From: Nitricoxidireducens sp046726235
Lineage (GTDB): Bacteria > Pseudomonadota > Gammaproteobacteria > Burkholderiales > Rhodocyclaceae
Length of the DNA: 64,000 nt
NCBI GenBank assembly: GCA_046726235.1
Contig: JBKPAD010000005.1
Span: 124,001 to 188,000 of the forward strand
Reading direction: 5' to 3'
A program made the position numbers and the translations under genes. Under the pieces are notes generated by a model, which was given only the letters and a program-made list of their open reading frames with translations, was not told the DNA's origin and did not search any database. Shown here piece by piece: positions 8,835 to 17,267 of the stretch. Numbering within the stretch: the stretch's first letter is position 1; every line of letters starts with the position of its first letter.

Positions 8835-9938
8835 CTACTTGAGGTGTTCCGCCATCACCCGCCGGTAGAACTCGTGGAAGTGCTGCATGCCGTCTTCGGT
8901 CGGCGACTGGTAGGGGCCGACCTCGTTGCGGCCTTCCTTCCACAGCGCGTGGCGGCCGCGGTCCATGCGCTCGCCGATGTCGTCGTCCTCGATCGCCGTC
9001 TCCATGTAGGCGGCCTGCTCGGCCTCGACGAATTCGCGCTCGAACAGCGCGATGTCCTCGGGGTAGTAGAACTCGACGACGTTCAGCGTGCGGTCGATGT
9101 CCTGCGGGATCACGGTCGACACGACGAGCACGTGCGGATACCACTCGACCATGATGTTCGGGTAGTAGGTCAGCCACACCGCACCCTGCTTCGGCTTGTC
9201 GGCGCCGTAGTAGTCGCGCACCGCCTTCTGCCAGCGGCCGTAGGTGGGCGAGCCGACCTTCTGCAGGTCGGTGATGCCGACGCGCTGCACCGAGTACCAG
9301 TCGCCGAACTGCCAGGTCAGGTCGTCGCAGGTGACGAAGTTGCCGAGCCCGGGATGGAAGGGCACGACGTGGTAGTCCTCGAGGTACACCTCGATGAAGG
9401 TCTTCCAGTTGTAGTTGCACTGGTGGAGTTCGACGCGGTCGAGCTTGTAGCCCGAGAAATCGAATTCGCCCGCGACGTTCATGCCGGCGAGGTCCGCCGC
9501 CGCCGAACGTGGCCCCTTGAAGAGCAGCCCGTTCCAGGACTCGAGCTTGCGCTTGTCGAGGTTCAGGCAGGGGTTGGCGGGAAAATGCGGCGCGCCGATC
9601 AATTCTCCCTGCGTGTCATAGGTCCAGCGGTGGATCGGGCAGACGATGTTCTGCGCCGTGCCGGATCCCTGCAGCATGATGGCCTGACGGTGACGGCAGA
9701 CGTTCGACATTTCGTACACGCCGTCGGGCTGGCGCACCAGCAGCTTCGAATGGTCGAGCCATTCCGCCGAGCGGTAGTTGTAGAGCTCGGGCACCATCAG
9801 CTCATGGCCCGCGTATCCCGGCCCCGCGTCGAAGAACAGCTTCTTCTCGAGTTCGAAGCGCTTTTCGTCGAAGTACCAGTCGACGGGGAATTGCGAAGCG
9901 CCGGGGGCAAGCTGCGCGCGGGACGGGATGTCGGTCAT
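8835..9938 (-). CDS. Rieske-type ring-hydroxylating oxygenase, alpha subunit
   Basis: This 367-residue protein has the Rieske [2Fe-2S] motif CRHRQ...CPIHRWTYD (about residues 81-106) and a catalytic mononuclear-iron domain with NWKTFIEVYLEDYHVVPFHPG (about 180-200), whose two His residues and a later Asp would bind iron. It resembles single-subunit oxygenases acting on small carboxylates, quaternary amines or choline-like compounds. No beta subunit, ferredoxin or reductase gene is adjacent, so electrons must come from elsewhere. The ATG at 9938 is preceded by GGAG at about 12 nt. A terminator-like hairpin sits in the leader (9971-9985). The substrate is unknown. Confidence 0.85.
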   Translation of the reverse strand: MTDIPSRAQLAPGASQFPVDWYFDEKRFELEKKLFFDAGPGYAGHELMVPELYNYRSAEWLDHSKLLVRQPDGVYEMSNVCRHRQAIMLQGSGTAQNIVCPIHRWTYDTQGELIGAPHFPANPCLNLDKRKLESWNGLLFKGPRSAAADLAGMNVAGEFDFSGYKLDRVELHQCNYNWKTFIEVYLEDYHVVPFHPGLGNFVTCDDLTWQFGDWYSVQRVGITDLQKVGSPTYGRWQKAVRDYYGADKPKQGAVWLTYYPNIMVEWYPHVLVVSTVIPQDIDRTLNVVEFYYPEDIALFEREFVEAEQAAYMETAIEDDDIGERMDRGRHALWKEGRNEVGPYQSPTEDGMQHFHEFYRRVMAEHLK

Positions 9939-9960
9939 GATCCCAAGCTCCAGGAAACCG

Positions 9961-9985
9961 GAAAAAATAAGGGCGCCACGCGCCC
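9961..9985 (-). promoter_or_regulatory. Terminator-like hairpin in the Rieske gene leader (possible attenuator)
   Basis: On the minus strand, GGGCGC-GTG-GCGCCC (9985 down to 9971) is followed directly by TTATTTTTT, the form of an intrinsic terminator. It lies 33 bp before the Rieske oxygenase start. The only upstream gene (xseB) runs the other way, so there is no minus-strand gene for it to terminate. It may attenuate the oxygenase transcript or stop stray antisense transcription. Confidence 0.4.
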
Positions 9986-10075
9986 CTGTTAAACCACCGG
10001 ATCAGTATAGCCAATTTGACCTTGGGCCGGCCGATACGTTATTTTTACGGGCTTTTCTTCGCCCGTTTCTCGCTC

Positions 10076-10315
10076 ATGTCCGCCGCCGCGCCCGCCGCAT
10101 CATTCGAAGCCGCGCTCCAGGAACTCGAACGCATCGTCCAGGCCATGGAAGCCGGCGACGCGTCGCTCGAGGATTCGCTCGCCAGCTACGAGCGCGGCAT
10201 GGGCTTGCTCAAGCAGTGCCAGCAGGCGCTCGCCGACGCGGAACGGAAGATCCGCATCCTGGAAGACGGCAGCCTGCAGGACTTCGCTCCCCGCGGCAGA
10301 GACACGGAAGACTGA
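10076..10315 (+). CDS. xseB: Exodeoxyribonuclease VII small subunit
   Basis: This 79-residue protein matches XseB: FEAALQELERIVQAMEAGDASLEDSLASYERGMGLLKQCQQALADAERKI is the standard helical hairpin. Several copies bind one XseA to form the single-strand exonuclease. XseA is not encoded nearby. I chose the ATG at 10076, close to the family start; the frame upstream would add about 20 residues (YFYGLFFARF) not found in the family. ispA begins 3 bp after its stop, the usual xseB-ispA-dxs order. Confidence 0.92.
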   Translation: MSAAAPAASFEAALQELERIVQAMEAGDASLEDSLASYERGMGLLKQCQQALADAERKIRILEDGSLQDFAPRGRDTED

Positions 10316-10317
10316 CC

Positions 10318-11202
10318 ATGGATTTTGCCGCTTGGATGCTCGACATCCAGCAGAGAACGGAAGCCTCGCTCGAGCGTCTGCTTCCGCCTGCCGCCACCGC
10401 ACCCGCACGACTGCACGAAGCCATGCGCTACGCCACGCTGGGCGGCGGCAAGCGCGTGCGTCCGCTGCTCTGCCATGCCGCCGGCGGCATCTTTGCGGCC
10501 GACGCCGGGCGCCTCGATCGCGCCGCCTGCGCCGTCGAGATGACCCATGTCTATTCGCTGGTCCATGACGACCTGCCCTGCATGGACGACGACGTCCTGC
10601 GCCGCGGCAAGCCGACCTGCCACGTCGAGTACGACGAGGCGACCGCGCTGCTGGTCGGCGACGCGCTGCAGACGCAGGCCTTCCACGTATTGTCCGAAGA
10701 GCCGTCCGCCGGCGACCCGGCACGCCGCCTGGCGATGGTCGCGCTGCTCGCGCATGCCGCCGGCTCGCGCGGCATGGCCGGCGGCCAGGCGATAGACCTC
10801 GCGGCTGTCGGTAAGACGCTGACGCTCGCGGAACTCGAGTTCATGCACATCCACAAGACGGGGGCGCTGATCCGTGCCGCCGTGCTGCTCGGCGCCCATT
10901 GCGGCGATGCGGACGCAGCCGCGCTCGAGCGCCTCGCACACTTCGCCAACCGCGCCGGGCTGCTGTTCCAGGTCGTCGACGACATTCTCGACGCCGAAGC
11001 GACGACGGCCACGCTCGGCAAGACGGCCGGCAAGGATGCCGCGCAGGGCAAGCCCACCTACGTCAACCTGCTCGGCGCCGCCCGCGCCCGCGAGATGGCG
11101 TCGGAACTGCGCGCCGAGGCCCACGCCGCGCTCGACGCCTTCGGCGACAAGGCGCGCCGCCTGCACGAACTAACCGACTTCATCGTCGAGCGCAGCTTCT
11201 AG
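10318..11202 (+). CDS. ispA: (2E,6E)-farnesyl diphosphate synthase
   Basis: This 294-residue polyprenyl synthase adds two isopentenyl units to make farnesyl diphosphate for quinones, undecaprenyl carrier and similar products. It shows the first Asp-rich motif in VHDDLPCMDDD (about residues 81-91), the GGKRVRP substrate loop, the conserved KTG (LEFMHIHKTGALI) and the second motif FQVVDDILD (about 217-225) followed by GKTAGKDAAQGKPTYV. That last segment is typical of bacterial farnesyl/geranyl synthases. It lies between xseB (3 bp upstream) and dxs (start codon immediately after the stop), so the operon is tightly coupled. Confidence 0.95.
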   Translation: MDFAAWMLDIQQRTEASLERLLPPAATAPARLHEAMRYATLGGGKRVRPLLCHAAGGIFAADAGRLDRAACAVEMTHVYSLVHDDLPCMDDDVLRRGKPTCHVEYDEATALLVGDALQTQAFHVLSEEPSAGDPARRLAMVALLAHAAGSRGMAGGQAIDLAAVGKTLTLAELEFMHIHKTGALIRAAVLLGAHCGDADAAALERLAHFANRAGLLFQVVDDILDAEATTATLGKTAGKDAAQGKPTYVNLLGAARAREMASELRAEAHAALDAFGDKARRLHELTDFIVERSF

Positions 11203-13077
11203 ATGAAAGCCCCGATGTCCTCCTTCCCCTTGCTCGAGAGCGTCGATTCTCCGGCCGCCCTGCGCCAGTTGCCGCGCGAGCAGTTGCCGGCGCTCGCCGA
11301 GGAGTTGCGCGCCTTCCTCGTCGAATCGGTCTCGCGTACCGGCGGCCACCTGTCGTCGAACCTCGGCACGATCGAGCTGACGGTCGCGCTGCACTACGTC
11401 TACGACACGCCGGAGGATCGCCTGGTCTGGGACGTCGGCCACCAGACCTACGCCCACAAGGTGCTCACCGGCCGCCGCGCCGGCATGGCAAGGCTGCGCA
11501 TGAAGGACGGCGTCTCCGGCTTTCCGCGCCGCGTCGAGAGCCCTTACGACACCTTCGGCGTCGGCCATTCGTCGACCTCGATCTCGGCGGCGCTCGGCAT
11601 GGCCGTGGCGGCGCGCGACAAGGGCGAGGAGCGGCGCGTGGTCGCCGTCATCGGCGACGGCGCGATGTCGGCCGGCCAGGCTTTCGAGGCCCTCAACAAC
11701 GCGGGCGTGATCGACGCCAACCTGCTGGTGGTCCTCAACGACAACGACATGTCGATCTCGCCGCCGGTCGGCGCGCTCAACAAGTACCTCGCGCGCCTGC
11801 TGTCGGGTCGCACCTTCAACGCCGCGCGCAAGGCCGGCGAGAAGGTGCTGTCGGTCGCGCCTTCGCTGCTCGAGCTCGCCAAGCGCGCCGAGGAGCACGT
11901 CAAGGGCATGTTCGTGCCGGGCACGCTGTTCGAGGAATTCGGCTTCAACTACATCGGCCCGATCGACGGCCACGACCTCGACTCGCTGATCCCGACGCTG
12001 CAGAACCTGCGCAACCTCAAGGGGCCGCAGTTCCTGCACGTGATCACGCGCAAGGGCCAGGGCTACAAGCTCGCCGAGGCCGATCCGATCCTCTATCACG
12101 GCGTCTCGAAGTTCGATGCGTCGAGCGGCATCGAGACCGGCAAGGGCGGCGGCAAGCTCACGTACACGCAGGTCTTCGGCGACTGGCTTTGCGACATGGC
12201 GCGCGCCGATTCGCGGCTCGTAGGCATCACGCCGGCGATGCGCGAAGGCTCTGGCATGGTGCGCTTCGCCGAGGAATTCCCGAATCGCTACCACGACGTC
12301 GGCATCGCCGAGCAGCACGCGCTGACCTTCGCCGCCGGCCTCGCCTGCGAAGGCATGAAGCCGGTAGTCGCGATCTACTCGACCTTCCTCCAGCGCGCCT
12401 ACGACCAGCTGGTGCACGACATCGCGCTGCAGAACCTGCCCGTGATGCTGGCCATCGACCGCGGCGGTCTCGTCGGCGCGGACGGTGCCACCCACAACGG
12501 CGCCTTCGACCTTTCGTACCTGACCTGCATTCCGAACATGGTCGTCATGGCGCCGGCCGACGAGGCCGAGTGCCGCCGCATGCTGTGCACGGCCTTCGCC
12601 ATCGACGGCCCGACCGCCGTGCGCTATCCGCGCGGCAACGGCCCCGGCGCAGCGCTCGACGCATCGCTCGACACGCTGCCGGTCGGCAAGGGCGAGGTGC
12701 GCCGCCGCGGCAAGGGCGTCGCGATCCTGGCCTTCGGCACGCTGCTCGGCGCCGCGCTCGAAGCCGGCGAGACGCTCGACGCGACGGTGGCCAACATGCG
12801 CTTCGTCAAGCCGCTCGATCACGCGCTGATCAAGGAACTGGCGGCATCCCACGACTTGCTGGTCAGCGTCGAGGAAAATGCCGTCGTCGGCGGCGCCGGG
12901 TCCGAAGTGGCGCGTTCGCTCGAGGCGCAAGGCCTGAAGACGCCGCTGCTGCGCCTCGGCTTGCCCGACCGCTTCATCGATCACGGCGACCAGGCGTCGC
13001 TGCTGGCGGAGCTCGGCCTCGACGCAAAGGGAATTGCGGCAAGCATCAAGAAATGTGAATCGGCGAGCCGTTCATGA
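11203..13077 (+). CDS. dxs: 1-deoxy-D-xylulose-5-phosphate synthase
   Basis: This 624-residue thiamine-diphosphate enzyme makes DXP from pyruvate and glyceraldehyde-3-phosphate, the entry to the non-mevalonate isoprenoid pathway. Motifs: WDVGHQTYAHK, the ThDP motif GDGAMSAGQAFEALNNAG (about residue 151 on), the catalytic Glu in VGIAEQHALTFAAG, and DRGGLVGADGATHNG. Length and order match the family. The ATG at 11203 abuts the ispA stop with no obvious ribosome site, so translation may be re-initiation; a second Met four codons on (11215) is an alternative. The stop overlaps an out-of-place ATG at 13074 that I do not take as the folE2 start. Confidence 0.96.
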   Translation: MKAPMSSFPLLESVDSPAALRQLPREQLPALAEELRAFLVESVSRTGGHLSSNLGTIELTVALHYVYDTPEDRLVWDVGHQTYAHKVLTGRRAGMARLRMKDGVSGFPRRVESPYDTFGVGHSSTSISAALGMAVAARDKGEERRVVAVIGDGAMSAGQAFEALNNAGVIDANLLVVLNDNDMSISPPVGALNKYLARLLSGRTFNAARKAGEKVLSVAPSLLELAKRAEEHVKGMFVPGTLFEEFGFNYIGPIDGHDLDSLIPTLQNLRNLKGPQFLHVITRKGQGYKLAEADPILYHGVSKFDASSGIETGKGGGKLTYTQVFGDWLCDMARADSRLVGITPAMREGSGMVRFAEEFPNRYHDVGIAEQHALTFAAGLACEGMKPVVAIYSTFLQRAYDQLVHDIALQNLPVMLAIDRGGLVGADGATHNGAFDLSYLTCIPNMVVMAPADEAECRRMLCTAFAIDGPTAVRYPRGNGPGAALDASLDTLPVGKGEVRRRGKGVAILAFGTLLGAALEAGETLDATVANMRFVKPLDHALIKELAASHDLLVSVEENAVVGGAGSEVARSLEAQGLKTPLLRLGLPDRFIDHGDQASLLAELGLDAKGIAASIKKCESASRS

Positions 13078-13124
13078 GTGCTACGATGGGCAAGAACAAG
13101 CCCCCAAACCAAGGAGAGTCTCCC

Positions 13125-13931
13125 GTGAACACCAGGGACCCCGCCCCCATTCCCGATGTCCAGAGCAGCGCCGATTCGCGCCAGCTGCCGATCAACAAGG
13201 TAGGCATCAAGTCCATCCGCCATCCGGTCAAGGTGCTCGACAAGACCGGCGGCGTGCAGCACACGATCGCCACCTTCAACATGTATGTCAGCCTGCCGCA
13301 CAACTTCAAGGGCACGCACATGTCGCGCTTCGTCGAGATCCTCAACGCCCATGAGCGCGAGATCTCGGTCGAGAGCTTCGAGTCGATGCTGCGCGAAATG
13401 GTCGAGAAGCTCGAGGCCGAGACCGGCCACATCGAGATGAGCTTCCCCTACTTCATCAACAAGCAGGCGCCGGTCTCCAAGGTCAAGAGCCTGATGGACT
13501 ACGACGTCACCTTCGTCGGCGAAATCCTCGAAGGCGGCCGCTACTCGCAGACCACCAAGGTGGTCGTCGCGGCGACCAGCCTGTGCCCCTGCTCGAAGAA
13601 GATTTCCGAGCGCGGCGCCCACAACCAGCGTTCGCACATCACGATCACGGCGACGACGAACAGCTTCGTCTGGATCGAAGAGATCGTGCAGATGGCGGAA
13701 AGCCAGGCCTCGTGCGAGCTGTTCGGCCTGCTCAAGCGTCCGGACGAGAAGCACGTCACCGAACGCGCCTACGACAATCCAAAGTTCGTCGAGGACATCG
13801 TCCGCGACGTGGCCGGCGCGCTGAACGCCGACCCGCGCATCGACGCCTACGTCGTCGAGTCGGAGAACTTCGAGTCGATCCACAACCACTCGGCCTACGC
13901 GCTGATCGAGTTCAACAAGAAGCAGTTCTGA
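13125..13931 (+). CDS. folE2: GTP cyclohydrolase FolE2 (type IB)
   Basis: FolE2 makes dihydroneopterin triphosphate for folate and queuosine-type pterins and is the metal-flexible alternative to FolE. The sequence carries PDVQSSADSRQLPINKVGIK, HNFKGTHMSRF, the key Cys in TSLCPCSKKISERGAHNQRS and the C-terminal EIVQMAESQASCELFGLLKRPDEK. The start is GTG at 13125, which follows AAGGAG at 6-8 nt and gives the family-typical 268 residues. An in-frame ATG at 13074 overlapping the dxs stop has no such ribosome site and would add residues absent from the family. It ends at a hairpin shared with rplS. Confidence 0.93.
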   Translation: MNTRDPAPIPDVQSSADSRQLPINKVGIKSIRHPVKVLDKTGGVQHTIATFNMYVSLPHNFKGTHMSRFVEILNAHEREISVESFESMLREMVEKLEAETGHIEMSFPYFINKQAPVSKVKSLMDYDVTFVGEILEGGRYSQTTKVVVAATSLCPCSKKISERGAHNQRSHITITATTNSFVWIEEIVQMAESQASCELFGLLKRPDEKHVTERAYDNPKFVEDIVRDVAGALNADPRIDAYVVESENFESIHNHSAYALIEFNKKQF

Positions 13932-13948
13932 GACTCGCGTGTAGACGC

Positions 13949-13976
13949 AAAAAGGGGCGCCGAGGCGCCCCTTCTT
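13949..13976. terminator. Shared terminator between folE2 and rplS
   Basis: A perfect 8-bp stem GGGGCGCC-GA-GGCGCCCC (13954-13971) lies between the convergent folE2 and rplS genes. The minus-strand side is followed by TTTTTG and is the stronger terminator, for the rpsP operon. The plus side has TTCTTGTT. Confidence 0.85.
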
Positions 13977-13994
13977 GTTGCCGGACGAGAAAGA

Positions 13995-14369
13995 TCAGGC
14001 CTTCTCGGTCGTGCGCGCTTCCAGCTTTTCGCGGATGCGGGCCGACTTGCCGGAACGGCTGCGCAGGTAGTAGAGCTTGGCGCGGCGGACGTCGCCGCGG
14101 CGCTTGATCTCGACGCTGGCGATCAGCGGCGAATAGGTCTGGAACGTGCGCTCGACGCCTTCGCCGGCGGACATCTTGCGGACGATGAAGTTCGAGTTCA
14201 GGCCGCGGTTGCGCTTGGCGATGACGACGCCTTCGTAGGCCTGCAGACGCTCGCGCGTGCCTTCCTTGACTTTCACCTGGACGACGACGGTGTCGCCGGG
14301 CGCGAAGTCGGGGATGGTCTTGCCGAGGCGCTCGATTTCCTCTTTTTCGAGTTGCTGGATCAGATCCAT
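13995..14369 (-). CDS. rplS: 50S ribosomal protein L19
   Basis: This 124-residue protein is L19, at the 30S/50S interface: IPDFAPGDTVVVQVKVKEG, RLQAYEGVVIAKRNRGLNSNFIVRK, GVERTFQTYSP and RAKLYYLRSRSGKSARI are all conserved. It is the last gene of rpsP-rimM-trmD-rplS, 70 bp after trmD, and is followed by a strong terminator. Confidence 0.97.
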   Translation of the reverse strand: MDLIQQLEKEEIERLGKTIPDFAPGDTVVVQVKVKEGTRERLQAYEGVVIAKRNRGLNSNFIVRKMSAGEGVERTFQTYSPLIASVEIKRRGDVRRAKLYYLRSRSGKSARIREKLEARTTEKA

Positions 14370-14439
14370 TTGCTTGCTCCAATAAATAACGGCTCTTGGC
14401 CTTCCGTGCAGAGCAGCCGGGGCTGATGCACGCGTTTTC

Positions 14440-15180
14440 TTAGTTCTGGCGCTCGCGCCGGAATTCCTCCAGCAGTCGCGCCTCCTCTTTGCTCAGGCTG
14501 CGGCCTTCCAGCAATTCGGGCCGCCGCAACCACGTCCGTCCCAGCGCCTGTTTCAGGCGCCAGCGCCGGATGTTCTCATGGTGGCCGGACAACAGCACGT
14601 CCGGCACCCGCATTCCTTCGTACTCCTCGGGTCGCGTGTAGTGCGGGCAATCCAGCAGCCCGTCCGCAAACGACTCTTCCACCGCCGAAGCCTCGTCGTT
14701 CAAGGCCCCCGGCAACTGCCTGACGCAGGCATCGATCAGCGCCAGCGCCGCTATCTCGCCGCCGGAGAGAACGAAATCCCCCAGCGATATTTCCTCGTCC
14801 ACGCAGCGCTCGATCAGGCGCTCGTCGACGCCTTCGTAGCGTCCGCACAGCAGTACCGCGCCCGGCGTCGCCGCCAGTTCGCAGACCCTGGCATGGGTCA
14901 GCGGCCTGCCTTGCGGGGAGAGGTAGATCACCCTTCCCTCGCCGCCTCGCGCCGCCTTCGCGGCCGCGATGCACTTCTCCAGCGGCCCCGGCTGCATCAC
15001 CATGCCCGGACCGCCGCCGAACGGCCGGTCGTCGACCGTCCGGTAGCTGTTCTCCGCGTAGTCCCGCGGGTTCCAGCTTTCCAGCTGCCACAGCTCGCGC
15101 TCCAGCGCGCGCCGCGTGATGCCCGACTGCGTGATCGCCGCGAACATCTCGGGGAACAGGGTGATGACGTCGAACCTCAC
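14440..15180 (-). CDS. trmD: tRNA (guanine-N1-)-methyltransferase
   Basis: TrmD methylates G37 at N1 in tRNAs reading CNN and some GNN codons, preventing frameshifts. The 246-residue SPOUT enzyme has FDVITLFPEMF at the start, DDRPFGGGPGMVM, the knot motif LLCGRYEGVDERLIE, EISLGDFVLSGGE and CPHYTRPEEYEG. Its start overlaps the rimM stop by 4 bp. Confidence 0.97.
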   Translation of the reverse strand: MRFDVITLFPEMFAAITQSGITRRALERELWQLESWNPRDYAENSYRTVDDRPFGGGPGMVMQPGPLEKCIAAAKAARGGEGRVIYLSPQGRPLTHARVCELAATPGAVLLCGRYEGVDERLIERCVDEEISLGDFVLSGGEIAALALIDACVRQLPGALNDEASAVEESFADGLLDCPHYTRPEEYEGMRVPDVLLSGHHENIRRWRLKQALGRTWLRRPELLEGRSLSKEEARLLEEFRRERQN

Positions 15181-15683
15181 CAGTCCTTCCCCCAGGCGAC
15201 GCGGATGCGACCCGCAGCTACCGCCACTTCCTTCACCACTTCGGCGACGAACGGGAGCAAGTGCTCACGCGTGCCGCCTTCGTCCTGCACCACCAGCACC
15301 TGGTGGGCGCCGGCCTCGATCAGGGAAGTCACCTTCCCGAGCGTCTCGCCGGCTTCATTCACCACTTCCAGGCCGACCAGGTCGTCCCAGTAGAACTCGT
15401 TCTCGGCGTTCTGCGGCAGTTCTTCCCGCGGAGCCCCGATGTAGAACCCGTCGAGCGCTTCGGCCGCGGTGCGGTCATCGACGCCTTCGAGCTTCGCGAT
15501 CAGGCTCTTGCCGTGAAAGCGCAGGCCCTCGAGCTTCCGCGCCGTCCAGTCGCCGGTTTCGGGCGATTTCGCCAGCCACCAGGACGGGATCCGCTGCCAT
15601 GAAGCCGGATCGTCCCCGAAGGGATGAACCTTGACCCAGCCCTTGATGCCGTATGGGACGACGATGCGTCCCAGCACTACCAT
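15177..15683 (-). CDS. rimM: 16S rRNA processing/ribosome maturation factor RimM
   Basis: This 168-residue two-domain protein has an N-terminal RimM beta barrel (VLGRIVVPYGIKGWVKVHPFGDD) and a C-terminal PRC-barrel (FYWDDLVGLEVVNEAGETLGKV, REHLLPFVAEVV). It binds S19 and helps mature the 30S head. It starts 5 bp after rpsP and overlaps trmD by 4 bp. Confidence 0.96.
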   Translation of the reverse strand: MVVLGRIVVPYGIKGWVKVHPFGDDPASWQRIPSWWLAKSPETGDWTARKLEGLRFHGKSLIAKLEGVDDRTAAEALDGFYIGAPREELPQNAENEFYWDDLVGLEVVNEAGETLGKVTSLIEAGAHQVLVVQDEGGTREHLLPFVAEVVKEVAVAAGRIRVAWGKDW

Positions 15684-15688
15684 CCCGC

Positions 15689-15940
15689 TCAGGCGGCCTT
15701 CTTGGCCAGGCCCTTGACGAGGCGCGCGGCGGTCGGCGACAGCTGGGCGCCGTTGCCTTGCCAGTAGGCGAGGCGCTCAGCGTTCACGACGAGGCTCTGC
15801 TCGTTGGCGGCAGCGACCGGGTTGTAGTAACCGATGCGCTCGACGAAGCGGCCATCGCGGCGGTTGCGCGAATCGGTAACGACCATGTTGTAGAAGGGGC
15901 GCTTCTTGGCGCCACTGCGGGCAAGACGAATGACGACCAT
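15689..15940 (-). CDS. rpsP: 30S ribosomal protein S16
   Basis: This 83-residue protein matches S16: MVVIRLARSGAKKRPFYNMVVTDSRNRRDGRFVERIGYYNP is diagnostic. It is the first gene of the rpsP-rimM-trmD-rplS operon. Its upstream region (15941-15994) is short and separates it from pyrF on the same strand. Confidence 0.97.
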   Translation of the reverse strand: MVVIRLARSGAKKRPFYNMVVTDSRNRRDGRFVERIGYYNPVAAANEQSLVVNAERLAYWQGNGAQLSPTAARLVKGLAKKAA

Positions 15941-15994
15941 GTTGGCGCCTCCTCGAAACTTGGAAAAGCCGGCGATTATAGGGCGAAAGCCGTC

Positions 15995-16717
15995 TTATTG
16001 GAAGACTTGGGCAATCGTGCGCTGGACGGCGGCGGCGGCGGCGGCCGGATCGGCCGCCTGGCGGATCGGGCGGCCGACGACGATGTAGTCGGCGCCGTTC
16101 TGGAAAGCCTGGGCGACGTCGACCGTGCGCTTCTGGTCATCGGCCGGCTTGTTCTCGACCGGACGGATGCCCGGCGTGACGACGAGCAGCTTCTGGCCGA
16201 GCTCGCGGCGGATCATCGGCGCCTCGAGACCCGACGAGACGATGCCGTCGACGCCGGTTTCCAGCGCACGGCGCGCGCGCGACAGCACGAGCTTGTCGAC
16301 GTCGCAGGCGAAGCCGAGGTCGTCCAGATCCCCGCGGTCGAGGCTGGTCAGCACGGTGACGGCGAGGATCTTGAGATCGCCCTTGTCCTTGGCGGCGGCT
16401 TCCATGATCGCCTGGTTGCCATGGACCGTGGCGAAGGTCGCGCCCGAGTGCGCGAGCGCCCGCACGGCCGAGCGCACGGTCTCGGGAACGTCGAAGAACT
16501 TGAGGTCGACGAAGACCTTCTTCTGTTGCTTGACCAACCAGTCGAGCAGCTCGAAGTAGCCGCCCGCCATGAACAGCTCGAGGCCGATCTTGTAGAAGTT
16601 AACACTGTCGCCGAGCTGGCGCACCAGCGCCTTGGCGGACTCCGCTTCGGCGACGTCGAGGGCGACGATCAGGCGGTCGGCGGCGGGGATCGGCTTGTCG
16701 GACTTGAGGTCGTTCAT
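15995..16717 (-). CDS. pyrF: Orotidine 5'-phosphate decarboxylase
   Basis: This 240-residue TIM-barrel enzyme makes UMP from OMP. It has LIVALDVAEAESAKALV at the N-terminus, the catalytic stretch VFVDLKFFDVPETV (Lys/Asp tetrad), SGLEAPMIR, LLVVTPGIRP and ADYIVVGRPIRQA. A run of Ala codons (gcg/gcc repeats near 16025-16050) encodes a low-complexity turn before the last helix. The start overlaps the upstream thioredoxin-like gene by 4 bp, so they share a transcript. Confidence 0.95.
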   Translation of the reverse strand: MNDLKSDKPIPAADRLIVALDVAEAESAKALVRQLGDSVNFYKIGLELFMAGGYFELLDWLVKQQKKVFVDLKFFDVPETVRSAVRALAHSGATFATVHGNQAIMEAAAKDKGDLKILAVTVLTSLDRGDLDDLGFACDVDKLVLSRARRALETGVDGIVSSGLEAPMIRRELGQKLLVVTPGIRPVENKPADDQKRTVDVAQAFQNGADYIVVGRPIRQAADPAAAAAAVQRTIAQVFQ

Positions 16718-17235
16718 TTCTTGCGTTCCGGGTTGGCGGCGCCGAATTGCTCCAGCGACATGGTCTTGTAGTGGCCTTCAGCGACATAGCGGCCGAGGCG
16801 CAGGAATTCCGCGGCGTCCATCGCGCCCGAGGCGCGGGCGACTTCGCTGCCGCCGGCACCAACGAAGATGAAAGTCGGCGTGCCGCGAATCTTCACGGCG
16901 CGCGCGTAGGCCTTCTCGGTGGTCTCGCGGCCGGCGAAGTCCGTCACGGGCACGTCGCCGAGCACGTCGATGCTGAAGATCGAAAAGTGCTTGCGGAAGT
17001 ACGCCTGGACGTCCGCCCGGTTCAGCACCTGCTGGCGCATGCGGCGGCAATACGGGCAGGCCTCGGCCTCGAACATCAGCATCACGCCGGCCTTGCCCGC
17101 CGCCGTCGCCGCCTTCAGTTCGGCGGGAAAATCACCGAGCGACTGGTCGAAGAACTTGTCCGCATCGGCAGCGATCGTCGCCTGCGCGCCGAAGCCGAGC
17201 AGGACGAAAAGCAGCAGCGTGCGCAAGAGTCTCAT
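16714..17235 (-). CDS. Periplasmic thioredoxin-like protein (SoxW-type)
   Basis: This 173-residue protein has a cleavable signal peptide (MRLLRTLLLFVLLGFGAQATIA, then ADAD) and a thioredoxin fold with the redox motif ACPYCRRM (about residues 60-67), VKIRGTPTFIF with the cis-Pro loop, and a C-terminal helix. The family (thioredoxin_2/SoxW-like) reduces periplasmic disulfides, in some sulfur oxidisers supporting SoxYZ. No sox genes lie in the window, so the partner is unknown. It is the last native gene before the foreign block. Its upstream sequence holds the left 10-bp repeat and an ATTCTA that reads as a -10 (TAGAAT) for this gene. Confidence 0.85.
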   Translation of the reverse strand: MRLLRTLLLFVLLGFGAQATIAADADKFFDQSLGDFPAELKAATAAGKAGVMLMFEAEACPYCRRMRQQVLNRADVQAYFRKHFSIFSIDVLGDVPVTDFAGRETTEKAYARAVKIRGTPTFIFVGAGGSEVARASGAMDAAEFLRLGRYVAEGHYKTMSLEQFGAANPERKK

Positions 17236-17257
17236 GGCATCCTCCGGGGAGCGGCGA

Positions 17258-17267
17258 TTCTACTAGA
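17258..17267 (+). repeat. Left attachment repeat (attL core)
   Basis: TTCTACTAGA, identical to 23934-23943, at the left edge of the low-GC block, 23 bp upstream of the thioredoxin-like start. The left flank GCGGCGA continues the palindrome described for the empty site. Confidence 0.75.

Noticed and set aside
10899..13058. 719-residue plus-strand open frame overlapping dxs
   Set aside because: Arg/Ala-rich shadow of ispA-dxs in another frame.
13074..13077. ATG overlapping the dxs stop as folE2 start
   Set aside because: GTG 13125 has AAGGAG and matches the family N-terminus; the ATG adds an unlike extension.
16020..16055. GGC/GCC-rich triplet run as a regulatory repeat
   Set aside because: It lies inside pyrF and encodes an Ala run; explained by coding sequence.
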